Assembly (NCBI RefSeq): GCF_014287635.1
Contig: NZ_JACOPH010000014.1
Location: 20,589-84,588, forward strand
Length of the DNA: 64,000 bases
Direction of reading: 5' to 3'
Source: Roseburia zhanii
Lineage (GTDB): Bacteria > Bacillota > Clostridia > Lachnospirales > Lachnospiraceae
Part shown: piece after piece, positions 1 through 11,100 of the stretch
Layout: every line of letters starts with the position of its first letter
Position numbering within the stretch: position 1 is the stretch's first letter
Notes under the pieces: model-generated
Databases searched by the model: none
What the model was told of the DNA's origin: nothing
Seen by the model: the letters and a program-made list of their open reading frames with translations, nothing else
Made by a program: the position numbers and the translations under genes

Positions 1-1614
1 TCCCTTCCGGTACACTCCATTACCAGTATTGATGTAGTGCCTGTGCCAAAGGATTTGACTACAAAGGTGCTTCAGAAGAAATATCTTGGTATTGAGTCGG
101 ATATTATCAAGCAGCAGAGAGTCCGTAATAAGAACAATGACTTCTCCACAGAAATCTCTTATGCAAAGAGAACGGAGAAAAAAGAGATTGAGGCAATTAT
201 GGATGATGTCCGTGAGAATGACCAGTGTCTTTTCTTTGTAGGAGTTACCATTATCCTTATGGCAGAAAGTAAGAAGGAGCTTGAGAGTGTCTGCGAAACA
301 GTAGAAACAATCGGAAAGCGTAACAGTTGTACGATTGATACACACTACTTAAAGCAGAGGGAAGCACTCAACACGGCACTTCCGATTGGTGTAAGACAGG
401 TGGAAACAATGCGTACCCTTCTTACCCAGTCGCTTGCGGTGCTTATGCCGTTTAATGTGCAGGAACTGAATGACAGCACAGGTAATTATTACGGTATCAA
501 CCAGATCAGTAAGAATGTAAATATCGGTAACAGAAAGAAGCTCATCAACGGAAATGGCTTTGTATTCGGAGTGCCGGGTTCCGGCAAATCATTCTTCTGT
601 AAGATGGAAATGGGCAGCGTATTCTTGTCGGGAGATGATGAGATTATCGTCATTGATCCGATGAACGAATATTTTGATATTGCACAGACTTATGGTGGAA
701 CCGTGGTAAATATGTCCACATACACGGACAACTATGTAAATCCGCTTGAGATGGATGTGTGGAGTCTTGATCCGAATGATTCAAAGGGAATGATAAGGGA
801 AAAAGGGGAATTTATGCTTGGTCTTTGTGAGCAGTGTATCGGGGACAGCTTAAATTCCAGACAGAAATCAATCATTGACCGCTGTGTGAGAAAGATGTAT
901 ATCGACATCGCAAGGGGCAGGGAAAAGTATATTCCGGTAATGAGTGACTTCTACGATATCCTTATGGAACAGCCGGAGGACGAAGCAAAGGATATCGCAT
1001 TGTCTTTGGAACTTTTTGTAAATGGTTCCCTCAATATCTTTAACCACCAGACAAATGTTGATGTAGATAACCGATTCACGGTATATGGTATCAGGGACTT
1101 AGGCACGGAGCTTAGTCCTATCACAATGCTTGTTATGATGGAGTCTATTCAAAACAGAATTGTAGAAAACGGGCAGAAGGGCAAGGCAACCTGGCTCTAT
1201 ATTGATGAGTTCCATGTCCTGCTTAATTCGGAGTATTCTGCAAAATATTTACAGCAGCTCTGGAAGAAGGTGAGGAAACAAGGTGGACTGTGCACGGGTA
1301 TCACCCAGAACGTCGTGGACCTTTTACAGAACTACACCGCCACTACAATGCTTGCAAACTCTGAGTTTGTTGCACTCTTAAAGCAGGCGAATACAGACAG
1401 TTCCAAGATGGCAGAGGTTATCGGTGTATCAGAGGCACAGCTTCGTTTCGTAACCAATACTGCATCGGGAATGGGACTTATCAAGTGTGGTTCCGTGGTA
1501 ATTCCGTTTGATAACCAGATCAGCAAGGACACTGACCTTTACAGACTGTATAACACCAATATCCACGAAAAGATTGCGGAGCAGAAGAAAAGGGAGGCAA
1601 AATTTGCTGATTAG
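1..1614 (+). CDS. virB4: VirB4-like conjugation ATPase, 5' end outside window
   Basis: The frame is open from base 1, so the gene starts upstream of the window; 537 residues are visible. They hold a Walker A motif, GVPGSGKS, near visible residue 190, a conserved DPMNEYFDIA stretch after it, and a Walker B-type segment WLYIDEFH near residue 400. VirB4 (TrsE/TraE class) proteins are cytoplasmic or membrane-peripheral ATPases that power type IV secretion during conjugation. The next gene encodes a wall hydrolase, the usual order in ICEs of Gram-positive bacteria. The missing part is the N-terminal VirB3/VirB4-contact region. Confidence in the family is high; which ICE subgroup it belongs to cannot be told from this gene alone. 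Confidence 0.95.
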   Translation, partial: SLPVHSITSIDVVPVPKDLTTKVLQKKYLGIESDIIKQQRVRNKNNDFSTEISYAKRTEKKEIEAIMDDVRENDQCLFFVGVTIILMAESKKELESVCETVETIGKRNSCTIDTHYLKQREALNTALPIGVRQVETMRTLLTQSLAVLMPFNVQELNDSTGNYYGINQISKNVNIGNRKKLINGNGFVFGVPGSGKSFFCKMEMGSVFLSGDDEIIVIDPMNEYFDIAQTYGGTVVNMSTYTDNYVNPLEMDVWSLDPNDSKGMIREKGEFMLGLCEQCIGDSLNSRQKSIIDRCVRKMYIDIARGREKYIPVMSDFYDILMEQPEDEAKDIALSLELFVNGSLNIFNHQTNVDVDNRFTVYGIRDLGTELSPITMLVMMESIQNRIVENGQKGKATWLYIDEFHVLLNSEYSAKYLQQLWKKVRKQGGLCTGITQNVVDLLQNYTATTMLANSEFVALLKQANTDSSKMAEVIGVSEAQLRFVTNTASGMGLIKCGSVVIPFDNQISKDTDLYRLYNTNIHEKIAEQKKREAKFAD

Positions 1615-1690
1615 AATTGCAATGTATCAGCCATTTGGACTAAGTTCCGGATGGCTACTTTTTTAAGGATACAGAAAGAAGGTGGGAACA

Positions 1691-3628
1691 TTGAAGATAA
1701 AAAAAGCGGATGACAAGCCTATGGTCATTCACACTAAGAAAAAAGCTAAGATTCATATGCATGAACCGAAGAAGGCTAAAATTAAGGGCAGTAACATTTA
1801 CACCGTACAGCGTGGTCCGAAAATTGCCAGTGCAAAGATAAATGATACAGGTAAAAAGAAGTCTTATCGTAAGAGTACCATTCATCAGGCAGAGAAGAAA
1901 GAAAAGGAACTTTCAAAATTTAAGAGAAATATACGGGAGTCCAATACTTCTATCAAGACGAAGAATACCAATCTTCATATAGCAGGAAGAACGGGAGCAT
2001 TTGCGGCTGGAGCAGTTACAGAGCAGGTGGAAGGCGGGCAGGAAGTGTCACAGGCAGCTTATCTTGCATATGAAGCAAGCCGTCCGGTTACGGGAACTGC
2101 TTCAAGGGGAGCGTCACTTTTCAGAAAAAAAGCGGCAGCCGAAGCAAAGAGGCGTATCAAGAAGGTAGAAACAGGAAAGAAGCTGGCAAAAAAGATGGGA
2201 AAGAAAGCTGCCAGTGATACGGCAAAAAAGATTGCCGGTGACACGACAAAGACAGCAGCGAAAGAAACTGCCAAGAACACTGCAAAAGAAACTGCCAAAA
2301 CTACGGCAAAAGCGGCAACCACAGCGGCAGGTACAGCGGTTGCACCGGGAGCAGGTACAGCAGTCGGCATGGCGGCAGGCTATGCCACGGGTGTATCTAT
2401 TGAGACGAAGGATGTGAAAGCAGCGAACCGTAGCAGAAAGATTAAATTTTTTCTGGATAAGATGAAAGAACAGGAAAATCAGACGGACAGTGTTGTAAAA
2501 CTGGTAAAAGATCTGATTGTAAAAAAAGCAGTTCTCTGGATAAAGGCGGCAGCTCCGATTATCGGACTTGTACTTTTGCTGTTGGTTCTTTTAGTGGTAA
2601 TCGTTGCAGTTCCGGTTATTGCTGTGATAGCGATTCTTTATAATTCACCATTTGCCTTATTTTTACCGCCGCTGGAGTCAGGAGATACAGTGCAGACAGT
2701 TACAAGTGCTTATGTGTCTGAATTTAACCGTGATGTGAATACCAAAGTGAATGAACATACCGGATATGACTTTGGCGAACTGGTGTATGTAGATTATGAG
2801 GGAATGGATGAAAATCCAAGTAACTACTACGACATTATGGCGGTCTACATGGTCAAGTATGGTGTAGGCGATACTGCAACAATTATGAATGATATATCAA
2901 AGGGGTGGTTGCAGACTGTAGTAAATGATATGTGTTCTTATACTACAAGTAGTGGAACAAAAGATGTGGAGGAAACAGACGCAGATGGCAATGTAACAAC
3001 TGTTACGAAGTCGGTACTGTATGTAAATGTTACGCTCAAATCATACAGAGATATGATTTCCGTTTATGGATTTAATTCTGATCAGGTAGAAATGCTTGAG
3101 CAGATCATGAGTCCTGAGTTTATGGGACAGCTTGGATATGCTGGAAGTGGAAGCGGTGGAGGCGGTGGAAGCCCCGGAGTAAGTTCCATGACAGAGGATG
3201 AAATAAATGCAATCCTCAGTGGTATTACAGATAGCAGGCAGAAAGCAGTCTGCTCTTATGCCCTTCACAGAGTGGGTTATCCTTACAGTCAGGAATTAAG
3301 AGATAGTGGCAATTATTATGATTGCAGTTCACTTGCGTATTATTCATGGAAGGATGCAGGTGTGAATATCAGTCATGGAGGAGCAACTACAGCAGCGGCA
3401 GAAGCACAGGGACTTGATGAAGCAGGAAAGACCGTATCTTATGATGAAATGCAGCCTGGTGATCTTATCTTTTACAGTTTCACAAACAACGGAAGATATA
3501 AGAATATCAGCCATGTGGCAGTATATGTCGGCAATGGCAAGGTGGTAGAAGCCCTGAATGAAAGAGTTGGCGTAGTTTACCGTGATGTGGCAAGTGTCGG
3601 AAAAATTGTAGTAATTGGCAGACCATAG
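1691..3628 (+). CDS. membrane-anchored NlpC/P60 (C40) cell-wall hydrolase of the conjugation apparatus
   Basis: A TTG start at 1691 is chosen because AAGGTGG ends 5 bases upstream; an in-frame GTG at 1682 would lie inside that Shine-Dalgarno. The protein is 645 residues. The first 270 residues are very basic with Lys/Ala/Thr-rich repeats, a hydrophobic segment lies at about 285-325, and after a Gly/Ser linker the C-terminal 125 residues form an NlpC/P60 domain with Cys in YDCSS (about 545) and His in SHVAVYVG (about 608). It resembles the CD1108-type proteins that follow virB4 in clostridial ICEs. Its likely role (family knowledge) is local peptidoglycan opening for the mating channel. The Lys/Ala/Thr repeats may make cytoplasmic or DNA contacts, which is inference. 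Confidence 0.9.
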   Translation: MKIKKADDKPMVIHTKKKAKIHMHEPKKAKIKGSNIYTVQRGPKIASAKINDTGKKKSYRKSTIHQAEKKEKELSKFKRNIRESNTSIKTKNTNLHIAGRTGAFAAGAVTEQVEGGQEVSQAAYLAYEASRPVTGTASRGASLFRKKAAAEAKRRIKKVETGKKLAKKMGKKAASDTAKKIAGDTTKTAAKETAKNTAKETAKTTAKAATTAAGTAVAPGAGTAVGMAAGYATGVSIETKDVKAANRSRKIKFFLDKMKEQENQTDSVVKLVKDLIVKKAVLWIKAAAPIIGLVLLLLVLLVVIVAVPVIAVIAILYNSPFALFLPPLESGDTVQTVTSAYVSEFNRDVNTKVNEHTGYDFGELVYVDYEGMDENPSNYYDIMAVYMVKYGVGDTATIMNDISKGWLQTVVNDMCSYTTSSGTKDVEETDADGNVTTVTKSVLYVNVTLKSYRDMISVYGFNSDQVEMLEQIMSPEFMGQLGYAGSGSGGGGGSPGVSSMTEDEINAILSGITDSRQKAVCSYALHRVGYPYSQELRDSGNYYDCSSLAYYSWKDAGVNISHGGATTAAAEAQGLDEAGKTVSYDEMQPGDLIFYSFTNNGRYKNISHVAVYVGNGKVVEALNERVGVVYRDVASVGKIVVIGRP

Positions 3629-3675
3629 AAAATTGGCAGAGAGGGCGAAAGTCCTCTCTGGAACAGGAGGTAAGA

Positions 3676-4566
3676 ATGGATTTAAAAGATATGATTCTTG
3701 TAATGGAGAATTATAAGGGAACAGAAAGAAATATGCTTATGACTTTGGAAGATGATAAGAAGTTCGTTGCCATTGATGATATGTCAGAGCTTGCAGATCA
3801 GATGCTGCTTCTTGGAAGAACGCTTGCGGAAGGTTTTACAGAGTATTACAGGGCAGCAAATGTTACAGTATTTGCAAAATTCTGTAGAGATGATGTGGAA
3901 CTGGGACGCTTTTTGCAAGGATATTATAATGATTCAAAGAAATTTTACTTTGATAAGGCAACAAGTTCCCCAGAGTGTATTACAAAGATGGATGAGATTG
4001 GAATGACGGATAGAGGCTGGATAGATGACTTTATCCTGCATTATGAAAAATGCGACAGGACATTTGAAAGAGGGCAGACATTTCATAATTTTAATGACCA
4101 CGATTATATGGTACTGGAAGCATTATCTCCACGCAATCTTGTGGTAATGGATATGAAAAGCGGCTCTCTCACGATTGCTCTTGGAGCAACAGAGTATAAG
4201 CGATATCCGAAAGACGAGGAGCCAACTAAGGATAACACAACGATCGGGGTATCGTGGGAGCACGGGATTTATCTTGGTTCCACACTTTCGCAGACCAACT
4301 TTAAGGCATATAAAAGAGAATACGGGACACCTGAAAAGATAAAAGATGTTTATGATTACAGGGCGAAACTCAAGCAGAAGTTTTATTTTTATCAGGATTT
4401 GTCAAAGGATGATGATATTCCAAAAAATATGCAGAATGATTTCCTGCACCAGATGTATAAGGAATTTGGAACGATAGAGGAGGAATATTTTTATGACAGG
4501 CTTGAAGATGGAAAGTATGATGAAGGTTTTAAGGAAAGACAGGTAAAAGAAAAAAAGAGCCGATGA
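3676..4566 (+). CDS. conserved ICE protein of unknown function
   Basis: A 296-residue soluble protein that starts at an ATG preceded by AGGAGG with good spacing. It has no signal peptide, no membrane segment and no motif that I recognise. The composition is mixed alpha/beta and acidic, ending in a Lys-rich tail. It lies between the conjugation wall hydrolase and a DpnD/PcfM-like gene and is read in the same direction, so it is probably part of the transfer operon. A short hairpin-forming sequence (about 3635-3660, GAGAGG...CCTCTC) separates it from the upstream gene and could tune expression. No function is proposed. Confidence 0.8.
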   Translation: MDLKDMILVMENYKGTERNMLMTLEDDKKFVAIDDMSELADQMLLLGRTLAEGFTEYYRAANVTVFAKFCRDDVELGRFLQGYYNDSKKFYFDKATSSPECITKMDEIGMTDRGWIDDFILHYEKCDRTFERGQTFHNFNDHDYMVLEALSPRNLVVMDMKSGSLTIALGATEYKRYPKDEEPTKDNTTIGVSWEHGIYLGSTLSQTNFKAYKREYGTPEKIKDVYDYRAKLKQKFYFYQDLSKDDDIPKNMQNDFLHQMYKEFGTIEEEYFYDRLEDGKYDEGFKERQVKEKKSR

Positions 4567-4595
4567 GGAAAAATGGAATTGGAGGCTGATATCGA

Positions 4596-4814
4596 ATGGA
4601 AAAAGAATTTGATATTGAGATAAAAGAAGTTCTCTCAAGGGTAGAGACAGTAAAGGCAGAGTCACTTGACGATGCCATAAACAAGGCAATGGATATGTAT
4701 TATTCAGAACAGATAGTCCTTGATGCGGAGGATATGAAGGGAGTTGATTTTTCGCCATACAGCGAAGAACAGCTCCCTTCTTCATTAAAGGAAAATGGAG
4801 GAAAGACACGATGA
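4596..4814 (+). CDS. DpnD/PcfM-like small protein
   Basis: A 72-residue acidic protein. The pattern EVLSRVETVKAESLDDAINK followed by MYYSEQIVLDAEDMKG matches what I know of DpnD/PcfM-type small proteins (PcfM is encoded on the conjugative plasmid pCF10; DpnD sits beside DpnII restriction genes). The biochemical role of the family is not established. Its stop overlaps the start of the next gene by four bases (ATGA), which indicates translational coupling. The family call rests on pattern memory, not on an alignment. Confidence 0.75.
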   Translation: MEKEFDIEIKEVLSRVETVKAESLDDAINKAMDMYYSEQIVLDAEDMKGVDFSPYSEEQLPSSLKENGGKTR

Positions 4815-5179
4815 AAAATGAGCAGACAGCAGTTATTAAGGATATGGAATTTTTATTAAACGAACTTCATAAGGAATGGGAAAGACCGGGAGAGGTAAAA
4901 TCGTCTGTCAGTATTCCATATGAGAAAGTTGAGGAAATCAGCAGAAAGCTGAATGTGATTGTCTATGAGACACAGCAGTCGGCTGACAGCGACGGACTTG
5001 CCTTTAAGCAGAGCATAGCCAAGTCAAAGCAGTGTTATGTGCTTCTCAGGATTATGCGAAAGATTGTAAAAGGAAAGGGCAAATGTGATAGACAGGCGGT
5101 TGATGCAGAATTTGTGATTGAGCTTGACGGGGAGGAGTCAAAGCTCTTTAAGGAAATGTTTGCAGAATTACTGAAGTAA
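4811..5179 (+). CDS. small ICE protein, unknown function
   Basis: A 122-residue, probably all-helical cytoplasmic protein rich in Lys and Glu, translationally coupled to the DpnD/PcfM-like gene by ATGA overlap and followed 14 bases later by the giant helicase gene. It has no signal peptide and no recognisable motif. Its position inside the transfer operon suggests an accessory role in DNA processing or its regulation, but the sequence does not show this. Confidence 0.7.
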   Translation: MKNEQTAVIKDMEFLLNELHKEWERPGEVKSSVSIPYEKVEEISRKLNVIVYETQQSADSDGLAFKQSIAKSKQCYVLLRIMRKIVKGKGKCDRQAVDAEFVIELDGEESKLFKEMFAELLK

Positions 5180-5193
5180 AAGGAGGGTGACAC

Positions 5194-8100
5194 ATGAGTG
5201 TTGATATGAAGGTCAAAGCGATATATGATTCAGAAATCAGCAACATCACCCGTTCTGAAAAGAACTGGAAAGATGTATTAAAAGTTGCTGGTCAGTTATA
5301 TCGCTATGAATTTGATAATATCGTTATGGTAACAGCTCAGAGATCACCGGAGAAAAGTACCCTTATGGCAGATTATGACACTTGGAAGAAAGTGGGAAGA
5401 TATGTAAAGCGTGGAGCAAAGGGCTGTGCTATCTTCCCCTCAAGGGCACTTAATCCCCGTATGAGATATATTTTCGATATCAGTGATACAGGCGGAAAGA
5501 ATGTGAAGCTGACTTGGGATCTGGAGGGGGAAAACCTGAAAAGTTATGCAGACTTTCTGGTATCGGAAGGACAGATGGAGCGGTATAAAAGCGATGACAG
5601 GGAATCACTAAAAAATACGCTAAAACAGTTTACAGGAACAAATGTTTGGAATATAATAAAAGAGGAGTTCGGGGATAGAATGTCCGAACTAATGCAGCTA
5701 TCAGGTAGTGTGATAAAGGAATTCAACGAAAAACGCAAGGGCTTACAGCAGGATAGCGATATGGAGCAGTTAGTATATTCCAGTGTTATGTATGCTGTAG
5801 GGACGAGATGTGGATTTGACTTATCTGTGCAAGAACAGGATTTCAGTCAGATTGTAAATATCAAAGATGAGGAGATAGTTTACCGTCTTGGTTCCCTTGT
5901 ATGCGATGTCTCCTGTAGTGTTCTTAGAGAATTTAGTAGGAATTTACAAACGATTGAGAGCGAAAGGAGAATATCATATGTTAGAAGCAATGACTTACAA
6001 GGAAGTGGACGGACTGCTGTATCCGGAGCTGACAATGCCGGACGAGACAGAGGATTTAACGAAGCTGGGCAGATACGGGAGAATGGCAATGAAGTATCTT
6101 CTGGAGAACGAACCGGCAAGGTACAAGACACTGATGAGATTCGGGAAGATGTACGAGAAGATGTCGGCAGTAGAGGAGGAAGCAAACCAGCTTTACGATC
6201 AGTTGGAGGAACAGTATCTAATGAAGCACAAGCCACAGAATCCGTCATCGACAATGGAGATGTGGAAGATAAGAGAGCAGGCGAAGATGCAGGCAGAGGA
6301 AGTAGTGCTCCACCAGATCGTGATGAAGTTTCATTAGAAACACAGGAAGAATTAAATAGAGAGCTTGATGAGATTAACTCATTGGGTGTCAGTAAGGAAG
6401 CCGAATATACACAGGCTTCCTTTTTTTTCGACCAAAACGGGCAGGCAAGTTTTGGTGTGAAGCAGCCGGAGGAAACCAGACACAATGAATTTATGCGTCA
6501 GTTCGAGGAGGATAAAAAGGCTGCCCTTGCCAGAAAATATAATTACCTTAATCCAAAGAAAGCAGAGAGTGTACCAAGTGAGTATGTAAAAGAGATACTT
6601 ATGAAAGGAACTGGCTTTGTCGGTGGAAAAGGCAGGGTGTGTGAAATCTATCAGACAGAGATAGACGCAGGAACCAGAGCAAAGCATATCAAGGCAGAAT
6701 ATGGTCAGGGGGGTGCAAGCTGGCCGCTTGACGGTCTGGGCTTGCACGGGTATGACACATTTCACGGTTCGGGACTTCGTATCCAATGGAAAGATGAAGA
6801 TGGAGAAGTAGAAGGATACGTTTCGTGGAAGAATGTCGAAAAGGAAATCGGTGTACTTATCCTTACCGGAGAATACCAGTCGGAGACACCTCGTATTGAT
6901 GAGCTTGCAATGGACGGACTTCGTGAAGATGATGAAGTCATTGACGCAGAGTACCGTGAAGTTGATACGCAGGAGGAGAAATCAGAAATTGATGATTATG
7001 CTATTCCTGATGAGCCTGACAGTTATGCTGTAAACAGAAAGGCGGCTGAGTTACGGTATATCAAGCCGATTGATTATGCTGACCGTGTAGCTGCAATGGA
7101 TAAAGATTTAAGAGATGCCATTGAGATACTTGTGTCAGAATGTAGCTGTTACACACCATTCCGTGCTTTCCTTATGGATGTGGTGCAATCGGATTTTGCA
7201 TTTATGCCGAATAAGCTGGAACTGATCTGTGAGATAGCGATGGGAAATGTTCAGGGTGAGAGAAAGGCATATTGCAATAATCAGTATGGACTCACAGAAT
7301 ACACTTTAAGCAGTGCAGATGTGAAAGTAAGCTACAAAAACAGAAATGGAGAGAGGGCAGGGGATACCGTATCATGGCGTGAGGTATATGAAATCTTATC
7401 CTATATGGTAAAACAGCCATTTTACTGTGGAGAGGACCAGAAGGCAATCTATCAGACCATAAAAAATAAGATTGACAGGGAAAAGATGAATCCTGTTTAC
7501 CGCAAGTTCTTTGATATTGAGGACAGTGTGAGAGAAAGCCGTCTTAAAACCAGAGAACGGGCGATTGCATATGGCTTGAATACCAAGATTGACACGGATG
7601 GTCGTATAATTTCTGATGAGGATAAGAATGTATCGGCAGATATTCCACAGAAGGATACCGAACCACAGGAGGCTGCCCCTGAAACACCTGCACAGGAAGT
7701 ATTACCGCCAGTGGAAGGTCTGCGTGGAAAAGAAAAAACACAAGACCAGACAAAACTCAATTTCCATTATAACCTGTGGGAAACAGAAAAGGGTGGTGCA
7801 AAGACCAGATACCAGTGGAACATTGATGCAATCTGTACACTAAAGCAGATTGAAGCAGAAAACAGACTTGCAACACAGGAGGAGCAGACTGTTTTATCAA
7901 AGTTTGTCGGCTGGGGAGGCTTGTCACAGGCATTTGATGAGAATAATGCTGCGTGGAGCAAAGAGTATGCAGAACTGAAAGAGCTTCTTTCCGATGAGGA
8001 ATACAGTGCGGCAAGAGCAACTGTAAATAATGCCTTTTACACTTCGCCGGAGATTGCAACGTGTATCAATTCAGCCCTTGTGCAGTTTGGGTTTAAAGGC

Positions 8101-11100
8101 GGAAATGTCTTGGAGCCGTCTATGGGTATCGGTAATTTCTTCGGAAGTATGCCAGCACCAATGCAGCAAAGCAGGCTGTACGGAGTGGAGCTGGACAGCA
8201 TATCGGGAAGAATAGCAAAACAGCTTTACCAGAATGCCAATATCAGTATTACAGGATTTGAAAACACCACATATCCGGATAACTTCTTTGATGTTGTTAT
8301 GGGAAATGTGCCATTTGGAGATTATAAGATATTCGATCCAAAGTACAACAAGTATAACTTCCGTATTCACGATTATTTTCTGGCAAAAGCACTCGATCAG
8401 GCAAGACCGGGAGGTATGGTTGCAGTGATTACCACAAAGGGAACACTGGATAAGAGCAATCCGACTATACGAAAGTATCTGGCTGAGAGGGCAGAACTTG
8501 TGGGAGCAATCCGACTTCCGAATACTGCATTTAAGGATAATGCAGGAACTGAGGTGACTGCGGACATTCTTTTTTTACAGAAAAGAGAGCGAAAAATTGA
8601 TATAGAGCCTGACTGGGTACATCTTGGTGTCACAGGTGATGGCATAGCAGTCAATTCCTATTTTGCAGAGCACCCGGAGATGATGCTTGGTACAATGCAG
8701 TATGATACAAGGATGTTCGGACAGGACAGCAAATATACCGTCTGTGTGAATAATGATGAGAACTTCAATCTGTATGAAGCACTCAATAAGGCAATCAGTA
8801 ACATCAAAGCACAGATGACAGATTTTGAGAGACTGGCAGATAATGAGGAACAGACAGAGGAAGTCATTCCCGCTGATCCGGATGTCAGAAATTATACTTA
8901 CACATTCTTTGAAGGAAAACTTTACTACAGGGAAAATTCAGAGATGGTAAGGCAGAAAGTATCACCGACAGCGGAGGGGCGTATTAAGAGCCTTGATGAA
9001 ATCAGACAGATAACAAGAGAGCTGATTGATATCCAGATGGAGGGATGTAGTGATGAGGAGCTTGCAGACAAACAGCAGCTTTTGAATGTAAAATATGATA
9101 AATTCGTTGGAAAGTATGGAGCAATCACTTCCAAAGCAAACCGTACAGCGTTCAGGGATGACAGCGATTATCCGCTTCTTTGCAGTCTGGAAGAAGTAAA
9201 TGAGGACGGGGAGGTGAAGAAGGCGGATATGTTTTATAAGCAGACGATTAAAGCAAAATCCGTGGTGGACAGGGTAGAAACTGCGGTTGAGGCTCTTAAT
9301 GTATCGGTCAATGAGTTTGGATATGTAAATATTCCTTATATGCTTTCCATTTATGAAACAGACAGGGATACTCTCATAAAGGAACTCGATGGAATTATTT
9401 TTCTTAATCCTGACCGTTACAATGAAAATAACCCGGACGCAGGCTGGGAGACAGCAGACGAATATCTGTCAGGCAATGTCAGGGATAAGCTGCGTGTTGC
9501 AAAGGCAATGGCGGCTGATACCGACAATCCACAGGCAGAAAGATTTGCCGCCAATGCCGCAGCATTAGAGAAAGTTCAGCCGGAATGGATTGAAGCCTCG
9601 GATATAGATGTAAAGATTGGTACAACTTGGATTGAACCGCTTGATTATGAGCAGTTTATCTATGAGCTGCTTAATACACCAAAGAGAGCAAGGGCAATCA
9701 GAACAGAGTATTATAATTCCGGTATTCAGGTACACTTGAATAAAATGAGTATGGAATGGTTCATTGAAAATAAAAGTATGGATAAACATTCCGTAGCAGC
9801 AACGAAAACCTACGGTACAAGCAGAATGGACGCTTATTCTATTTTTGAGGAAACATTGAATTTAAAAACGGTCACTGTCAGGGACAGGATTGATGACGGT
9901 GATGGCAAGTACCATTATGAAGTCAATAAGAATGAGACAATGCTTGCAAGGGAAAAGCAGAATATGATCAAGGAGAAGTTCAAGGAATGGCTGTTTGCAG
10001 AACCGGAACGCAGACAGAAGTATGTGGAGTATTATAATGAAACCTTCAATAATATCCGCCTGCGTGAGTATGACGGAAGCCACTTGCAGTTTCCGGGAAT
10101 GAACCCTGAAATTGAATTAAAACCGCACCAGAAAAATGCGGTGGCACGAATCCTTATGGGAGGAAATACCCTGCTTGCCCACTGTGTCGGTGCCGGAAAG
10201 TCGTTTGAGATGATGGCTGCGTGTATGGAACAGAAAAGGCTCGGACTTGCCAATAAGACAATTATGGTAGTGCCAAAGCCGCTTATCGGGCAGACAGCAA
10301 GTGAATTTTTAAGGCTTTACCCGTCAGCAAACATCTTGGTTGCAACGGAGCGTGATTTTGAAAAGAGCCGAAGAAAGCAGTTTGTATCAAGGATTGCGAC
10401 AGGCGATTATGACTGCATCATTATGTCGCACTCGCAATTTGAGAAAATTCCAATTTCGGCAGAGAGAAAGGAGCGAATGCTTAATGAACAGATAAATGAG
10501 ATCACCTATGCGATTGATGATATGAAGGAGCGGAATGGGGAACGCTGGACCGTAAAGCAGATGGAAAGCCAGAAGAAAAAGCTTGAGGAACAGCTTAAAT
10601 CCCTGACCGATGAGAGCAGGAAAGATGACCTCATTACCTTTGAGGAGCTGGGTGTTGACTCTATTATGGTAGACGAAGCACACAATTTTAAGAACCTCGC
10701 CACATTTTCAAAGATGAATAATGTGGCGGGAATCAGCAGTAGTGGGGCTAAAAAGTCAACGGATATGCAGCTTAAATGCCAGTATTTATCAGAGATAAAT
10801 GATGGCAGGGGCATTGTATTTGCTACCGGAACACCGATAAGCAATACGATGTGTGAGATGTATGTTATGCAGCTTTATTTGCAGAAATCGGCACTTGAGG
10901 AGATGGGAATTCATCATTTCGACTCGTGGGCGGCTAACTTCGGAGAAGTAACAACGGCATTGGAGCTTACGGTTGAGGGCAGTGGTTTCCGTTTCAAGAG
11001 CAGGTTCAATAAGTTTACCAATCTGCCGGAGCTTATGAACATCTTCCGTGAGGTTGCCGATGTGCAGACAGCGGATATGCTTGACCTTGATGTGCCTGCA

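Noticed and set aside
2059-2417. overlapping ORFs on both strands within the NlpC/P60 gene
   Set aside because: Products of the Lys/Ala/Thr-rich repeat; compositionally biased and unsupported.
5880-6485. 201-residue minus-strand ORF inside the helicase gene
   Set aside because: A Ser/Leu-rich shadow of the low-complexity linker without a ribosome binding site; the plus-strand tnpV frame explains the unusual sequence.
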